From: Metabacillus malikii
Lineage (GTDB): Bacteria > Bacillota > Bacilli > Bacillales > Bacillaceae
DNA: 37,823 nt
Reading direction: 5' to 3'
NCBI RefSeq assembly: GCF_030813355.1
Contig: NZ_JAUSUD010000032.1
Coordinates: 1-37,823 of the forward strand
The position numbers and the translations under genes are program-made. The notes under the pieces are model-generated. The model saw nothing but the letters and a program-made list of their open reading frames with translations. It did not search any database and was not told the origin of the DNA. The stretch's first letter is position 1, and the number at the start of each line of letters is the position of its first letter. Positions 16,516-26,474 of this stretch are shown piece after piece.

Positions 16516-17269
16516 TTACAACCACTTCCTTTGCCAAATCTAAGTAAACTTCCGCTCCTCTAGATCTTGGATCATAGATAATTATCGGCTGACCATGACT
16601 CGGCGCTTCACTCAAACGAATATTTCGTGGGATTATCGTCTGATATACCTTATCTTGGAAATATTTTTTCACTTCTTCAATCACTTGAAGTCCTAAATTT
16701 GTTCTTGCATCAAGCATTGTAAGAAGTACACCTTCTATCATTAAGTCTGTATTTAAATGCTTTTGTACAAGACGTACTGTATTTAATAATTGACTAAGTC
16801 CTTCTAGCGCGTAATATTCACATTGTACTGGTATTAGAACAGCGTCAGAGGCAGTTAATGCATTAATTGTCAGAAGTCCTAAAGATGGTGGACAATCAAT
16901 TATCATATAATCATACTGATGTTTAACAGATTCTAGAGCACGCTTTAAACGAACCTCTCTGGAAATAGTTGGAACAAGTTCAATTTCTGCACCTGCTAAT
17001 TGAATTGTTGCAGGAATGATATCTAATTTTTCAACAGCTGTTGGTTTAATGACTTCTTTTACATCTATATCATCTACTAAAATATCGTAGATACAATGGT
17101 CAACCTCAGCTTTTTCAATTCCAATGCCACTTGTAGCATTTCCTTGTGGGTCAACATCGACAAGAAGTACTCGATTACCGATGTATGCGAGGCAAGCACC
17201 TAAATTAACAGAAGTCGTTGTTTTGCCAACTCCACCCTTTTGGTTAGCAATGGCAATGATTTTCCCCAC
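16508..17269 (-). CDS. parA: Chromosome partitioning ATPase ParA (Soj)
   Basis: ParA is a Walker-type ATPase that binds DNA nonspecifically as an ATP dimer, interacts with ParB and modulates DnaA. The deviant Walker A QKGGVGKTT sits at residues 10-18, with the signature Lys11. IIDCPPSLG is the Walker B region, and SRGAEVYLDLAKEV lies at the end. At 253 aa it equals B. subtilis Soj. The start is GTG 17269, with AGGTG five bases upstream; the ATG six codons earlier has no ribosome site. It leads the parA-parB operon. Confidence 0.97.
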   Translation of the reverse strand: MGKIIAIANQKGGVGKTTTSVNLGACLAYIGNRVLLVDVDPQGNATSGIGIEKAEVDHCIYDILVDDIDVKEVIKPTAVEKLDIIPATIQLAGAEIELVPTISREVRLKRALESVKHQYDYMIIDCPPSLGLLTINALTASDAVLIPVQCEYYALEGLSQLLNTVRLVQKHLNTDLMIEGVLLTMLDARTNLGLQVIEEVKKYFQDKVYQTIIPRNIRLSEAPSHGQPIIIYDPRSRGAEVYLDLAKEVVVNG

Positions 17270-17331
17270 GATGTCACCTGCTTTCATTAATATATGATCG
17301 TTAAATTATGATATTTCAAATGATATAAACT

Positions 17332-17359
17332 AGTATACTTGATTGGTAATAAGAGTAAA
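17332..17359 (-). promoter_or_regulatory. Probable promoter of parAB
   Basis: On the minus strand TTTACT (17359-17354) and TATACT (17337-17332) are 16 bases apart, about 60 bases before the parA GTG. Confidence 0.55.
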
Positions 17360-17628
17360 CTATTAGGATATCATTTTACTATTTTATCATGAATAAAGCG
17401 GAAAGGTTTAAATTTTTTATTAAATCTATCTAACTATCTATCATTTATATTAAGAGTTCATAAATGATATTGACAATATTATTTATGAAATGAAGTGCTA
17501 AGATTAATTTCATAACGTTTATTATGTGAACTTTAAAGCATTCCGTGATAAGAATAAATATAAACCTGTCGTTACTAAAACAGTAGTTTTATACTCACAA
17601 ACAATCATCAACATAGCTGAACATACAG

Positions 17629-17655
17629 AAAAAGGCCTCCAATTTGGTAGACCTT
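17629..17655 (-). terminator. Probable terminator downstream of noc
   Basis: On the minus strand AAGGTCTACC (17655-17646) pairs with GGAGGCCTT (17640-17632) with a bulge and a G-T pair, followed by a T run to 17629. It lies about 350 bases after the noc stop. Confidence 0.55.
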
Positions 17656-17987
17656 ATAATAATAATCTATTAGTTATAATATTAGTTCTAGTTCTATCCA
17701 TTGATGCCTTGGTCAATCACAATAAAGAATACTGGTTATGAGAATACATATCTGTAATCAAAATTGATTGATTTCATTATCCTTAAAACTAATTGTAATG
17801 GTTACTCTCTCTATTATTACACCGTAGTGATTTCAGCTATAGGCAATACTGCATTTGACCTCATGCCTCCACTCACAAACGTTCGAATAGGAACTATAAG
17901 TCTATTATATAGCTTTCCCTATTCATGAAAATGACTAAGAAGTTATATATTATAAATAACATTATAGGCAATGCTAAATCTATATTG

Positions 17988-18006
17988 GTACTATAATTTA
18001 TAGTAC
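17988..18006. repeat. Perfect 19-bp inverted repeat just after noc
   Basis: GTACTATAA and TTATAGTAC flank a single T, three bases beyond the noc stop codon. It could form a hairpin or be an operator-like site. No T run follows on either strand, so it is not an ordinary terminator. Confidence 0.6.
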
Positions 18007-18008
18007 AT

Positions 18009-18890
18009 TTACTTAGGAATCTTTATAGTTAATTGTATATATTCTTCAAATTCTTCCTCTTCGGTATTCAGCTTCACACCACTATCTGCAACCATCGATA
18101 ACGATTGTCTAATAGTATTCATTGCAATTCTTGTATCTCTGCTAAATGCTTTGCGTTTTGGCTTAGGCTTTACTATATTCTTCTCTAGTAATCTTACAAC
18201 ACGCTCTTCGGTTTGTTTTACATTAAGCTGTCTTTCTATAATTTCCTCTAACAATGTAATTTGCATATTTACATCTTTAAGAGGAATTAATGCACGTGCA
18301 TGTCGTTCTGAAATAACCTTTTTCAATAGTGCTTCTTGTACTTCTTGAGGAAGCTTTAATAAGCGCAACTTGTTTGCAATTGTTGATTGCCCTTTACCTA
18401 GCCTTTGTGCTAAAGCCTCTTGTGTTAGATTATGCAACTCTAGTAACTTAGCATAAGCATAAGCTTCTTCAATTGAGGATAATTCTTCCCGTTGAATATT
18501 TTCAATCAACGCAACACTTGCTGTTTCAGTATCATTAAAGTCTTTTATAATGGCAGGAATCTGGTCCCAACCTAATGTTTGCACTGCACGGAAGCGTCGT
18601 TCACCAGCAATAATTTCATATTTATCATCAATGAGACGAACAACAATTGGTTGGATTATACCATGGGTTCGTATCGTTAATGCTAATTCCTCTATTTTTT
18701 CATTAGAAAATACAGTACGCGGTTGAAAACGATTCGGTACGATATCTTTAATATCTATATGTTTTACCTCTTCTTTATACTGCTCTTCTTCAACAATTTC
18801 TGTATCTATTTCAGTTTCTACTTCACTAACAACGACTGGTTCTGCTTCTTTTTCTCCTAAACTAAAAAAGCGAGAAAACGGATGCTTCAT
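18009..18890 (-). CDS. noc: Nucleoid occlusion protein Noc
   Basis: Noc is a ParB paralogue that binds NBS sites across the chromosome and blocks FtsZ assembly over the nucleoid. The 293-aa product begins [15 protein letters not shown], the amphipathic membrane-binding helix that separates Noc from ParB. An acidic linker, the CTP-binding NRFQPRTVF and AGERRFRAV motifs, then the HTH segment [20 protein letters not shown] follow. The C-terminal end is typical ([12 protein letters not shown], then TIKIPK). It lies between rsmG and parA as in B. subtilis. AAAGGTGG precedes the ATG. The identity is clear from the N-terminus and the position. Confidence 0.96.
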   Translation of the reverse strand: MKHPFSRFFSLGEKEAEPVVVSEVETEIDTEIVEEEQYKEEVKHIDIKDIVPNRFQPRTVFSNEKIEELALTIRTHGIIQPIVVRLIDDKYEIIAGERRFRAVQTLGWDQIPAIIKDFNDTETASVALIENIQREELSSIEEAYAYAKLLELHNLTQEALAQRLGKGQSTIANKLRLLKLPQEVQEALLKKVISERHARALIPLKDVNMQITLLEEIIERQLNVKQTEERVVRLLEKNIVKPKPKRKAFSRDTRIAMNTIRQSLSMVADSGVKLNTEEEEFEEYIQLTIKIPK

Positions 18891-18977
18891 GACCCTACAC
18901 CACCTTTAAAAACTACCAATAGTAATATTCTCTTTTTCATAGATTATTTCCTGCTTTACACCAAAATATCTAGTAAA

Positions 18978-18993
18978 TGTTTCACATGAAACA
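18978..18993. promoter_or_regulatory. parS-like site upstream of noc
   Basis: TGTTTCACATGAAACA differs from the consensus parS by one base at the centre (CA for CG). It sits between rsmG and noc, about 90 bases upstream of the noc start and adjacent to the rsmG stop. Single-mismatch sites are known to bind ParB in B. subtilis; binding here is inferred. Confidence 0.8.
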
Positions 18994-18994
18994 T

Positions 18995-19711
18995 TTACTC
19001 AATTGGAAGCTTATTTGGTGTACCTGGTTTTCTAGGATATTTTTTCGGTGTCGCCTTTTCTTTGTCAATGATTAATATTGTTCTGTCTCCATTATCTAAA
19101 GGAAGTTCAAATGGATGTATTTCTCTTACTTTGCCACCTAAAACTTTTATTGCCTTTTCTCCAGCATTTAATTCTTCTTGTGCTGCAGCAGCTTTCATTG
19201 CTATAAATGTACCATTTTGTTTAACAAGTGGTAAGCATAGCTCACTTAATACAGATAGTCTAGCAACCGCTCTAGCAGTCACGATATCGAAAGACTCCCT
19301 GTGTGATTTGTTTTGCCCAAATGTTTCCGCACGATCATGAAATAAGGAGACATTTTCTAGTCCTAATCTATTAGTTAAATGCTCAAGAAAAGTAATTCTT
19401 TTTTGCAATGAATCAACTATTGAGATATGTAGATGCGGGAAACAAATATTTAAAGGAATACTAGGAAATCCCGCACCTGCCCCGACATCACAAATAGAAA
19501 GAGGTTTTGAAAAGTCAAAGTAAAATGCTGCAGAGACAGAATCGTAAAAATGTTTTAAATAAACTTCACCTTCTTCTGTTATAGAGGTCAGGTTCATTTT
19601 TTCATTCCATTCTACAAGCAATTGAAAATATATATTAAATTGTTCCATCTGTTTTTCAGATAAAATAATACCCTTTTCAGCAAGACTTTTTTGAAATAGT
19701 TCTTTATCCAT
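18995..19711 (-). CDS. rsmG: 16S rRNA m7G527 methyltransferase RsmG (GidB)
   Basis: RsmG methylates N7 of G527 (E. coli numbering) in 16S rRNA using S-adenosylmethionine; its loss gives low-level streptomycin resistance. The Rossmann-like SAM site is [15 protein letters not shown] at about 72-86. Other blocks are [31 protein letters not shown] and the basic tail [13 protein letters not shown]. It is 238 aa from ATG 19711, chosen because AAAGG lies eight bases upstream; a TTG two codons earlier is too close. It follows mnmG by 17 bases. Confidence 0.97.
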   Translation of the reverse strand: MDKELFQKSLAEKGIILSEKQMEQFNIYFQLLVEWNEKMNLTSITEEGEVYLKHFYDSVSAAFYFDFSKPLSICDVGAGAGFPSIPLNICFPHLHISIVDSLQKRITFLEHLTNRLGLENVSLFHDRAETFGQNKSHRESFDIVTARAVARLSVLSELCLPLVKQNGTFIAMKAAAAQEELNAGEKAIKVLGGKVREIHPFELPLDNGDRTILIIDKEKATPKKYPRKPGTPNKLPIE

Positions 19712-19728
19712 ATTCAAAACCTTTCTAT

Positions 19729-21618
19729 TTATTGATTTGATACTCTTGAGATCTTCCCTTGCTCTAAATAGACAAGTAGAATTGATACATCTGCAGGATT
19801 TACGCCTGAAATTCTCGATGCTTGTGCAACAGATAGTGGTCTCACTTGTTTTAACTTTTGACGTGCTTCATTTGCTAATCCACTTATAGCATCATAATCA
19901 ATATTTTCTGGAATCTTCTTATTCTCCATTTTTTTCAACTTTTCCACTTGCTGTAATGATTTTTCAATGTAACCTTCATATTTTATTTGTATTTCTACTT
20001 GTTCTGCTACATCTGGATCAATATTTTTATCAGAAGGTACTAATTGACTTATATGCTCATATGTCATTTCTGGTCGTTTCAGTAAGTCAGCCGCTCTTAT
20101 TCCATCTTTTAACTCACTGCCCCCTGCTGAAGCAATTAAGTTTTGTGTTACTTGATTCGGTTTGATAATAACAGACTCTAGTCTTTGTTTTTCTAACTCA
20201 ACTGACTGTTTTTTTAATATGAATTTTTCATAACGTTCATCTGAGATTAATCCAATTCTTTTACCGATATCTGTTAAACGTAAATCTGCATTATCATGGC
20301 GAAGCAATAATCTGTATTCAGCACGAGATGTTAGTAAACGATATGGTTCATTCGTTCCTTTCGTTACTAAGTCGTCTATTAAGACACCAATGTAAGCCTC
20401 AGAACGACTTAAAATAAGTGGCTCTTTTCCTAATGCTTTTTGTGCAGCATTGATTCCAGCTATAATACCTTGACCTGCTGCTTCTTCATATCCTGATGTC
20501 CCATTAATTTGACCAGCAGTAAAGAGTGATTCTACTTTCTTAGTTTCTAATGTAGGCCATAATTGAGTTGGTACTATAGCATCATATTCGATAGCATATC
20601 CAGCTCTCATCATTTGTGCATTTTCAAGACCTGGTACTGTTCTAATCATTTGTTGTTGAACATCCTCAGGTAAACTAGTCGATAACCCTTGTACATATAC
20701 TTCATGAGTATTTCTTCCTTCAGGCTCTAAAAATATTTGATGACGCGGTTTATCATTGAATCGAACTACTTTATCTTCTATTGATGGACAGTATCGAGGT
20801 CCTGTCCCTTTAATCATCCCTGAGTACATTGGAGAACGATGCAAATTATTATCAATTATTTGATGTGTTTCAGTACTCGTGTACGTTAACCAACAAGGTA
20901 ATTGATCTGTTATATACTTTGTTGTCTCATATGAAAATGCACGTGGTACTTCGTCGCCTGGTTGTATTTCTGTTTTACTGTAATCAATCGAACGACTATT
21001 TACACGTGGAGGTGTCCCTGTTTTAAATCGGACTAAATCAAATCCTATCTCCTCTAGATGCTCAGATAGTTTTATGGAAGGCTGCTGATTATTTGGTCCA
21101 CTAGAATATTTCAATTCGCCTAAGATAATTTCTCCCCTTAGAAATGTTCCAGTTGTTAATATCACTGATTTTGCATAGTACTCAGCACCAGTTTGTGTAA
21201 CGACACCTTTACAAACACCATCTTCAATAATCATATGGTCAACCATACCTTGAATCAATGTAAGGTTTTCTTGGTTTTCTAATGTTTTCTTCATTTCATG
21301 TTGATAGGCAAATTTGTCAGCCTGTGCCCTTAATGCACGAACAGCGGGACCTTTTCCAGTATTCAACATCCTCATTTGGATATGGGTTTTATCAATATTT
21401 TTCCCCATTTCTCCACCTAGTGCATCTATTTCTCGAACGACAATCCCTTTAGCGGGTCCTCCAATTGAAGGATTACATGGCATGAATGCTACCATATCAA
21501 GATTGATCGTAATCATTAATGTTTTTGCACCGATTCTAGCTGCTGCCAGTCCTGATTCACAACCGGCATGCCCAGCGCCTACAACGATTACATCATAATC
21601 TCCAGCATGATACGACAT
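19729..21618 (-). CDS. mnmG: tRNA uridine-34 modification enzyme MnmG (GidA)
   Basis: MnmG is the FAD-dependent partner of MnmE that builds the carboxymethylaminomethyl (or aminomethyl) group on U34 of tRNAs. The dinucleotide fold GAGHAGCE starts at residue 14. The family blocks [44 protein letters not shown] and GYEEAAGQG are all present, with the C-terminal tRNA/MnmE-binding region after 550. At 629 aa it is full length. GGAGGG precedes the ATG. A 233-base gap holding a repeat arm separates it from mnmE. Confidence 0.98.
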   Translation of the reverse strand: MSYHAGDYDVIVVGAGHAGCESGLAAARIGAKTLMITINLDMVAFMPCNPSIGGPAKGIVVREIDALGGEMGKNIDKTHIQMRMLNTGKGPAVRALRAQADKFAYQHEMKKTLENQENLTLIQGMVDHMIIEDGVCKGVVTQTGAEYYAKSVILTTGTFLRGEIILGELKYSSGPNNQQPSIKLSEHLEEIGFDLVRFKTGTPPRVNSRSIDYSKTEIQPGDEVPRAFSYETTKYITDQLPCWLTYTSTETHQIIDNNLHRSPMYSGMIKGTGPRYCPSIEDKVVRFNDKPRHQIFLEPEGRNTHEVYVQGLSTSLPEDVQQQMIRTVPGLENAQMMRAGYAIEYDAIVPTQLWPTLETKKVESLFTAGQINGTSGYEEAAGQGIIAGINAAQKALGKEPLILSRSEAYIGVLIDDLVTKGTNEPYRLLTSRAEYRLLLRHDNADLRLTDIGKRIGLISDERYEKFILKKQSVELEKQRLESVIIKPNQVTQNLIASAGGSELKDGIRAADLLKRPEMTYEHISQLVPSDKNIDPDVAEQVEIQIKYEGYIEKSLQQVEKLKKMENKKIPENIDYDAISGLANEARQKLKQVRPLSVAQASRISGVNPADVSILLVYLEQGKISRVSNQ

Positions 21619-21685
21619 AAAATACCCTCCTTTTCTCCAGTAATAAATGTATCGTCACTTAAAGAACTAATTCCTATTTTATACA

Positions 21686-21738
21686 GGCTATTTTCGTAAA
21701 CTTTGGTGCTTTTTAGTGAGTTATCGTTTAGGTTTAGG
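21686..21738. repeat. Decayed single arm of the MITE-like repeat
   Basis: GGCTATTTTCGTAAAC through TCGTTTAGG matches the reverse complement of the right arm of the element at 15546-15597, with about 80% identity by eye over roughly 52 bases. The GC-rich core is not recognisable after it. It lies in the mnmE-mnmG gap. Confidence 0.7.
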
Positions 21739-21851
21739 ATTGGCCTTCTCTTGCAGTTTGCCTCATAGCTTTAGCAAAAGACCACTAGCTCCTCCTAATC
21801 ATTTTACTCTTCACTTCTTGAAACGAAATCAATATTGTTATTTGTAAAAGT

Positions 21852-23237
21852 TTATTTTCCAAGACAAAATTGAGAAAATAATTGATCAATTAAGCTTTCA
21901 TGTACTGAATCTCCAATTATTTCTCCAAGTTGTTCCCAACAACGTGTTAAATCTATTTGAACAATATCTATCGGGATACCTGCTTCTATCCCATCTAATG
22001 CATCACTTATCGATTGGTTAGCAGCAGTTAATAGAGCAATATGTCGAGAATTTGATACATATGTCAAATCACTACTTTGAACATTCCCTTCAAAAAATAA
22101 TGAGCCGATTGCCTCTTCTAACTCATCGATACCCTTCTCTTCAAGTAGTGAAGTTGTCACAATGGGCCTATCTTCAGCCAATTGTTCTATTTTTTCAAGG
22201 TCGATTTTTCTTGAAAGGTCCGTTTTATTTACAATAAATATTGTATCCATACCTTTAACAACTTCTATAAGTTGTATATCTTCAAGCGTTAATTCTTCGT
22301 GATAATTTAATACGAGTAAAATTAAATCTGCTTCCTTCAATACTTTTCGAGACTTTTCTACTCCAATTCTTTCAACAATGTCTTCCGTTTCGCGTATGCC
22401 AGCAGTATCTACTAAGCGAAGTGGAACCCCACGTACATTTACATATTCCTCAATGACATCTCTAGTTGTACCCGGTATATCTGTTACAATTGCTTTATTT
22501 TCATGAACTAGGCTGTTTAGTAGAGATGATTTCCCTACATTTGGTCTTCCGATTATTACCGTTGATAACCCTTCACGAAGTATCTTTCCCTGTTGAGATG
22601 TTTGCAACAATTTATTTATTTCATTTTTTACAATTGTAGCCTTTTCTATAAGCATTTGATGTGTCATTTCTTCCACATCATCATATTCCGGATAATCAAT
22701 ATTCACTTCGACATGTGCTAATGTCTCTAATATCTCTTGTCTTAGCCTCTTAACTAATTTTGACAATCTACCATCCATCTGGCCTAAAGCTACATTCATT
22801 GCTCGGTCAGTCTTGGCACGAATTAAATCCATAACCGCTTCTGCCTGAGATAAATCAATTCTCCCGTTTAAAAAAGCCCTTTTTGTAAACTCACCCGGTT
22901 CTGCTAAACGAGCACCATATTTAACGGTTAATTGTAACACTCGATTAACTGTTACTAATCCACCATGACAATTTATTTCAATAACATCTTCTCTAGTAAA
23001 TGTTCTTGGTCCTCTCATCAATGAAATCATTACTTCTTCAACTACTTCATCTGTTGAGGGGTCTACGATATGACCGTAGTGAATTGTATGGGATTCGACC
23101 TCATTAAGTCTTTTTCCAGAAGGTGATTTATATAATTTATCCGCGATAGCAATTGCTCCTTCTCCGCTCAACCTAACAATTGCAATAGCTCCTTCGCCTA
23201 AAGGAGTCGATATCGCTGCTATAGTATCTAAATCCAT
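21852..23237 (-). CDS. mnmE: tRNA modification GTPase MnmE (TrmE)
   Basis: MnmE works with MnmG on wobble uridine 34. The N-terminal folate-binding domain starts [20 protein letters not shown] helical domain is followed by an inserted Ras-like G domain: G1 GRPNVGKSS (about 225), G3 DTAGIRE and G4 NKTD. It ends in the C-terminal FCLGK with the conserved Cys458. It is 461 aa from ATG 23237, with GAGGTG nine bases upstream; the GTG four codons earlier overlaps that site. The upstream gap carries two DnaA boxes. Confidence 0.98.
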   Translation of the reverse strand: MDLDTIAAISTPLGEGAIAIVRLSGEGAIAIADKLYKSPSGKRLNEVESHTIHYGHIVDPSTDEVVEEVMISLMRGPRTFTREDVIEINCHGGLVTVNRVLQLTVKYGARLAEPGEFTKRAFLNGRIDLSQAEAVMDLIRAKTDRAMNVALGQMDGRLSKLVKRLRQEILETLAHVEVNIDYPEYDDVEEMTHQMLIEKATIVKNEINKLLQTSQQGKILREGLSTVIIGRPNVGKSSLLNSLVHENKAIVTDIPGTTRDVIEEYVNVRGVPLRLVDTAGIRETEDIVERIGVEKSRKVLKEADLILLVLNYHEELTLEDIQLIEVVKGMDTIFIVNKTDLSRKIDLEKIEQLAEDRPIVTTSLLEEKGIDELEEAIGSLFFEGNVQSSDLTYVSNSRHIALLTAANQSISDALDGIEAGIPIDIVQIDLTRCWEQLGEIIGDSVHESLIDQLFSQFCLGK

Positions 23238-23345
23238 TACTATGATCACCTCTCATACCTCATATATAGTACTTATTTACCTCTTCTAGAGGAAAATTTT
23301 AAGATAGCATATTTTTTCGTCATTTAAAAGTAATATATTTAATAG

Positions 23346-23354
23346 TTATCCACA
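23346..23354 (+). promoter_or_regulatory. DnaA box outside oriC, site 1
   Basis: The sequence is a perfect TTATCCACA consensus, about 110 bases upstream of the mnmE start. Confidence 0.8.
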
Positions 23355-23392
23355 ACTATATTTCATCACGACGTACCTTTTTATATTTTAAC

Positions 23393-23401
23393 TTATCCAC
23401 A
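23393..23401 (+). promoter_or_regulatory. DnaA box outside oriC, site 2
   Basis: The sequence is a perfect TTATCCACA consensus, 47 bases downstream of site 1 and in the same orientation. Confidence 0.8.
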
Positions 23402-23539
23402 TGTTAATAACAATATATCTAACCAAGCATTTATTTTTATTCAGCATTAATCTTTCTTGTGGGATTCTATACGGGGACTTATATAACTTAATGTAAATAT
23501 TTTTTTGTTTTTTAAAGGTTTATAAAACTAGAAAATTGC

Positions 23540-23568
23540 AAAAAAAATCCACTCTGTATTAGAGTGGA
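23540..23568 (-). terminator. Terminator overlapping the jag stop codon
   Basis: On the minus strand TCCACTCT (23568-23561) pairs with AGAGTGGA (23555-23548), followed by eight T (23547-23540). The jag TAA lies at the end of the ascending arm, so the stem is partly coding. Confidence 0.92.
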
Positions 23569-24194
23569 CTTTTTTCATTTGGGGTGACAACCAAATATCG
23601 ATGAGGTTCTTCACCTATTGAATATGTTTTAACATTTTTATTTCCCGCTAGTATAGCGTGAATGATTTTACGTTCGTTAGAAGGCATTGGTTCTAAAGAA
23701 ACCTTCTTTGATGTTCTTATAACTTGATTCGCTACTCTAAGACCAAGTTGCTTTAATGTTTCTTTTCTTCTATCTCGGTAATTTTCAGCATCTACAATAA
23801 TTTGAATATACTGTTTTGAATAGCGATTTGCCACTAGTTGGGTTAGAAACTGTAAAGAATTTAAGGTTTGTCCTCTTTTTCCGATCAATACTGCAATTTT
23901 CTCCCCAGTCAGATGGAATGTGACTGTTTTATCACGTTGTTTTACTGATAAACGAGCATTAATCCCCATTTTTTTAACAACATTTGTTAAAAACAATGAT
24001 GCTTCCTGAATTGGATCTTTTTCCTTCACTTTTACGAGAACTTGAGCAGGCTTCTTCCCAAAAATACCAAGGATGCCTTTTTTTCCTTCGTCTATAACCT
24101 CAACTACAACATCATCTTCTGTTACATTTAGTGATTTTAACGCATCTGTTACTGCCTCATTGACGGTAAGTCCTTTAGCAGTTATCTCTTTCAC
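23559..24194 (-). CDS. jag: RNA-binding protein Jag (KhpB/EloR)
   Basis: Jag/KhpB is an RNA-binding regulator linked to cell elongation in other Firmicutes. The 211-aa product has a Jag-N domain (residues 1-50, [20 protein letters not shown], then [16 protein letters not shown]). A KH domain carries [14 protein letters not shown] (about 112-130), and an R3H domain carries [15 protein letters not shown]. The start is GTG 24194, overlapping the yidC stop by four bases (GTGA), with GGAGG upstream, so translation is coupled to yidC as in B. subtilis spoIIIJ-jag. Confidence 0.96.
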   Translation of the reverse strand: MKEITAKGLTVNEAVTDALKSLNVTEDDVVVEVIDEGKKGILGIFGKKPAQVLVKVKEKDPIQEASLFLTNVVKKMGINARLSVKQRDKTVTFHLTGEKIAVLIGKRGQTLNSLQFLTQLVANRYSKQYIQIIVDAENYRDRRKETLKQLGLRVANQVIRTSKKVSLEPMPSNERKIIHAILAGNKNVKTYSIGEEPHRYLVVTPNEKSPL

Positions 24195-24964
24195 TTCTTA
24201 TTTCCTCCATCTTTTGCGCTTGCGCCTTTTATTTCTGGACCTTTTATAAAATAAGTTTGAGCAATCATAAATAAGTTACCAACTACCCAATAAAGAGATA
24301 AAGCAGCTGGGAAACTAATTGCAAAAACAATAATCATAATAGGCATAATCCAAAGCATCATTGCCATTTGAGGATTCTGGTTTGCATTTCCAGCCATCAT
24401 CATTTTTTGTTGAATAAATGTTGTTAAACCTGCAATAAGCGGAAGTATAAAGTATGGGTCTCTTTCACCTAAGTCAAACCATAGGAAATTATGTTGTGCA
24501 ATTTCCTCTGTTCTCATGATTGCATGATAAAATCCAATTAATATTGGCATTTGCACGATAAGTGGGAAACAGCCAGCTAATGGATTTACACCATGCTTCT
24601 GAAATAATGCCATTGTTTCTTGTTGAAGCTTCTGTTGTGTTTGTTGGTCTTTTGAGCTATATTTTTCCTTTAACTTTTGCATTTCCGGTTGAATAGCTTG
24701 CATTGCCTTTGAGCTTTTCATTTGTTTAATCATTAATGGTAAAATGGCTAAACGAATAATTAATGTAACTAGTACAATGGAAATTCCATAATTATCGCCT
24801 GTTATTTCTGCAAAGTATGTAATAACTTGTGATAATGGGTAAACAATATACGAATTCCAAAATCCTTCACTTTCAGATGTTATCGGTACATTCACTTCTG
24901 TACAGCCTGATAATAGAGTTAAAATACCAATTAACCCTACAATGAAAAGTATACGCCTCTTCAA
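24191..24964 (-). CDS. yidC: Membrane protein insertase YidC (SpoIIIJ type)
   Basis: YidC inserts and folds membrane proteins alone or with SecYEG; SpoIIIJ is also needed for sigma-G activation during sporulation. The 257-aa product has a lipoprotein signal (lipobox LLSGC, Cys21) and the conserved core: [20 protein letters not shown] with the hydrophilic-groove Arg, [30 protein letters not shown] and [14 protein letters not shown]. The start is TTG 24964. AGGAGG lies nine bases upstream and falls inside the reading frame of the ATG at 24985, which itself has no ribosome site. The TTG start also matches the B. subtilis N-terminus (LKRRI). Confidence 0.95.
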   Translation of the reverse strand: MKRRILFIVGLIGILTLLSGCTEVNVPITSESEGFWNSYIVYPLSQVITYFAEITGDNYGISIVLVTLIIRLAILPLMIKQMKSSKAMQAIQPEMQKLKEKYSSKDQQTQQKLQQETMALFQKHGVNPLAGCFPLIVQMPILIGFYHAIMRTEEIAQHNFLWFDLGERDPYFILPLIAGLTTFIQQKMMMAGNANQNPQMAMMLWIMPIMIIVFAISFPAALSLYWVVGNLFMIAQTYFIKGPEIKGASAKDGGNKK

Positions 24965-25096
24965 ACCTTTTTTCCTCCTAATCATTTATAGATACAATTT
25001 ATACGTTATAACAGAGAAAAAGTGTCACATAATAAATATATTAACATTATTATTCGAAATTTCCTCATTAATCTCTATTTTTTCATTAGAATTTCT

Positions 25097-25444
25097 CTAT
25101 TTCTTTGAGCGATATAAACTACCTTTACGAAATAAATGTTGTAAACTACTTTTCACTTCATAATAATTCATATCCGCAGCAGGCTTTCTTGCAATAATGA
25201 TATATTCTCTTCTGCCTAATATACGTTCTTTTTCTTCGAGGAACACTTGACGAATCAATCGTTTTACACGGTTTCTTGTGACAGCATTTCCTATTTTTTT
25301 ACTAACAGATAATCCTATTCGAAACTGAGATTGTTCTGGTTTCTCTAATATATAAATAACAAATTGCCGATTTGCTATTGATTTTCCCCTTTTGAAGACA
25401 CTCTGAAAGTCCTTGTTCTTTTTTATTCGGTACTTCTTTTTCAT
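25097..25444 (-). CDS. rnpA: Ribonuclease P protein component
   Basis: RnpA is the protein subunit that helps RNase P RNA bind and cleave pre-tRNA 5' leaders. The 115-aa basic product shows [14 protein letters not shown], the RNR motif [17 protein letters not shown] and a C-terminal [17 protein letters not shown] end (here [14 protein letters not shown]). It lies between rpmH and yidC, as in most bacteria. GGAGTG precedes the ATG. Two hairpins separate it from rpmH. Confidence 0.97.
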   Translation of the reverse strand: MKKKYRIKKNKDFQSVFKRGKSIANRQFVIYILEKPEQSQFRIGLSVSKKIGNAVTRNRVKRLIRQVFLEEKERILGRREYIIIARKPAADMNYYEVKSSLQHLFRKGSLYRSKK

Positions 25445-25765
25445 CTATTTTCACTCCGGTACGTCTGCCTAATGTGCTTATCTAACCTTCATTATGACTA
25501 ATTGATATGTAATTTAAACAACTTATCTTTCTATCAAATTATTATGTTGTTGTTACTACATAATGTAATAAGTTATCGAATTCAAACTACAATATGGCTG
25601 TATCGCATACACTGTTGTAGGTACAAAACGCAAGTGAATTAAAGATATAACTATCACCTTTCTAGTTCACTTGCGCCTCATTTTCTTATTACATTCCACT
25701 CAGTTTATTGCAGTTAAATTTAGCTCAGGGGCATTCACTGAAAAAATGTAATCTTCTATGCTTGC
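25445..25765. other. rnpA-rpmH intergenic region
   Basis: About 320 bases without a supported ORF hold a strong hairpin at 25629-25675 and no consensus DnaA box. In B. subtilis rpmH and rnpA are close; here the gap is unusually long. No good promoter for rnpA is visible, so read-through from rpmH may be needed. Confidence 0.5.
25629..25675 (-). terminator. Strong stem-loop between rpmH and rnpA
   Basis: CGCAAGTGAA (25629-25638) pairs perfectly with TTCACTTGCG (25666-25675). On the minus strand TTTTG follows. Its distance from any gene end is odd: it may be a second terminator or attenuator, or an RNA processing site. Confidence 0.6.
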
Positions 25766-25794
25766 AAAAAAAGACCACTGATTTTTCAGTGGCC
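25766..25794 (-). terminator. Terminator after rpmH
   Basis: On the minus strand GGCCACTGA pairs with TCAGTGGTC (one G-T pair), around a 4-base loop, followed by TTTTTTT (25772-25766). It begins at the rpmH stop. Confidence 0.92.
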
Positions 25795-25928
25795 TATGCT
25801 GATAATACTTTTCTTCCTCGACGACGACGACGAGCAAGAACTTTACGTCCATTAGCTGTGCTCATACGGCTACGAAAACCATGAACTTTACTATGTTTAC
25901 GTTTATTTGGTTGATAAGTACGTTTCAT
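25794..25928 (-). CDS. rpmH: 50S ribosomal protein L34
   Basis: L34 is a tiny, highly basic large-subunit protein. The 44-aa translation begins [18 protein letters not shown], continues [11 protein letters not shown] and [11 protein letters not shown], and ends VLSA, then TAG. GGGAGGTG lies seven bases before the ATG, behind a near-perfect promoter. It is always beside dnaA in bacteria and marks the left border of the origin. Confidence 0.99.
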   Translation of the reverse strand: MKRTYQPNKRKHSKVHGFRSRMSTANGRKVLARRRRRGRKVLSA

Positions 25929-25973
25929 TTATTGACACCTCCCTGAGGAATACAGTTACAGACAGTCTTATTA

Positions 25974-26003
25974 ATTATAGTGACCTATACAATAGATTGT
26001 CAA
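25974..26003 (-). promoter_or_regulatory. Sigma-A promoter of rpmH
   Basis: On the minus strand a perfect TTGACA (26003-25998) and a perfect TATAAT (25979-25974) are 18 bases apart. Confidence 0.92.
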
Positions 26004-26056
26004 CCATTCATCGTATTTAGTATGAAAAAAATATATAATGCAGCCATTTATGACAT

Positions 26057-26319
26057 TGTGGATAGTTTTTCGACATGGTTTTGGTTGTCCACATTATTTA
26101 TCGACAGGTTTTTCACAAATTATCACTATGTGGACAAATCTTTTTAACAATTGATTAGTTATGTGGATAAGTTTTCAAAAACCATTGCAACTATAGCTTT
26201 ATTTTGATATTATATTTGTGTTTTCACTCTTAATATCTAATCTATGTATTTTTGTTATCCACAATCTGTGTATAAGTTGTGGAAAAGTTATAAACACCTT
26301 GTGTAAATAGTTGTCCACA
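26057..26319. promoter_or_regulatory. oriC part 1: DnaA-box cluster upstream of dnaA
   Basis: Boxes by eye (TTATCCACA or its complement): perfect at 26162-26170 and 26255-26263. One mismatch each at 26057-26065, 26085-26093, 26129-26137, 26267-26275, 26278-26286 and 26311-26319. Both orientations occur. This corresponds to the incA/incB part of the bipartite Bacillus origin and also covers the dnaA promoter region, so DnaA autorepression is expected. The last box lies 12 bases before the dnaA -35. Confidence 0.92.
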
Positions 26320-26330
26320 AATGCGAGTTT

Positions 26331-26359
26331 TTGTCGAAAAGATGGTTTTCTACTATATT
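26331..26359 (+). promoter_or_regulatory. Promoter of dnaA
   Basis: TTGTCG (26331-26336) and TATATT (26354-26359) are 17 bases apart, about 115 bases before the dnaA ATG. The DnaA box at 26311-26319 is just upstream. Confidence 0.7.
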
Positions 26360-26474
26360 ATATATTTGTGCACATTTTCCATTAAATGAATGTTTATACA
26401 TGGAGATACAAACCTTGTACAAAAGGTTATACAAGCAATCAGGGCACTTTGGTAAAGGAGGGACATTACACTTC

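Larger units (their letters stand above)
17360..18008. other. Long parA-noc intergenic region
   Basis: About 650 bases hold no gene I can support. A plus-strand 71-codon frame starting at GTG 17526 lacks a ribosome site and is not recognised. The stretch holds a terminator-like hairpin (17629-17655) and a 19-bp perfect inverted repeat (17988-18006), otherwise AT-rich sequence. In B. subtilis the order noc-parA also leaves room for other genes here, so decayed content is possible. Confidence 0.5.
23250..23536. other. jag-mnmE intergenic region with two perfect DnaA boxes
   Basis: It is AT-rich with no supported ORF. It contains TTATCCACA at 23346-23354 and again at 23393-23401, 47 bases apart in the same orientation. 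A possible mnmE promoter on the minus strand (a TAAAAT near 23300) is weak. Confidence 0.7.

Noticed and set aside
17526-17741. 71-codon plus-strand frame between parA and noc
   Set aside because: GTG start without a ribosome site, no recognised similarity, and a terminator-like stem of the opposite strand runs through it.
26331-26474. N-terminal extension of dnaA
   Set aside because: It translates the dnaA promoter and leader; DnaA proteins start at the MENI-type sequence.
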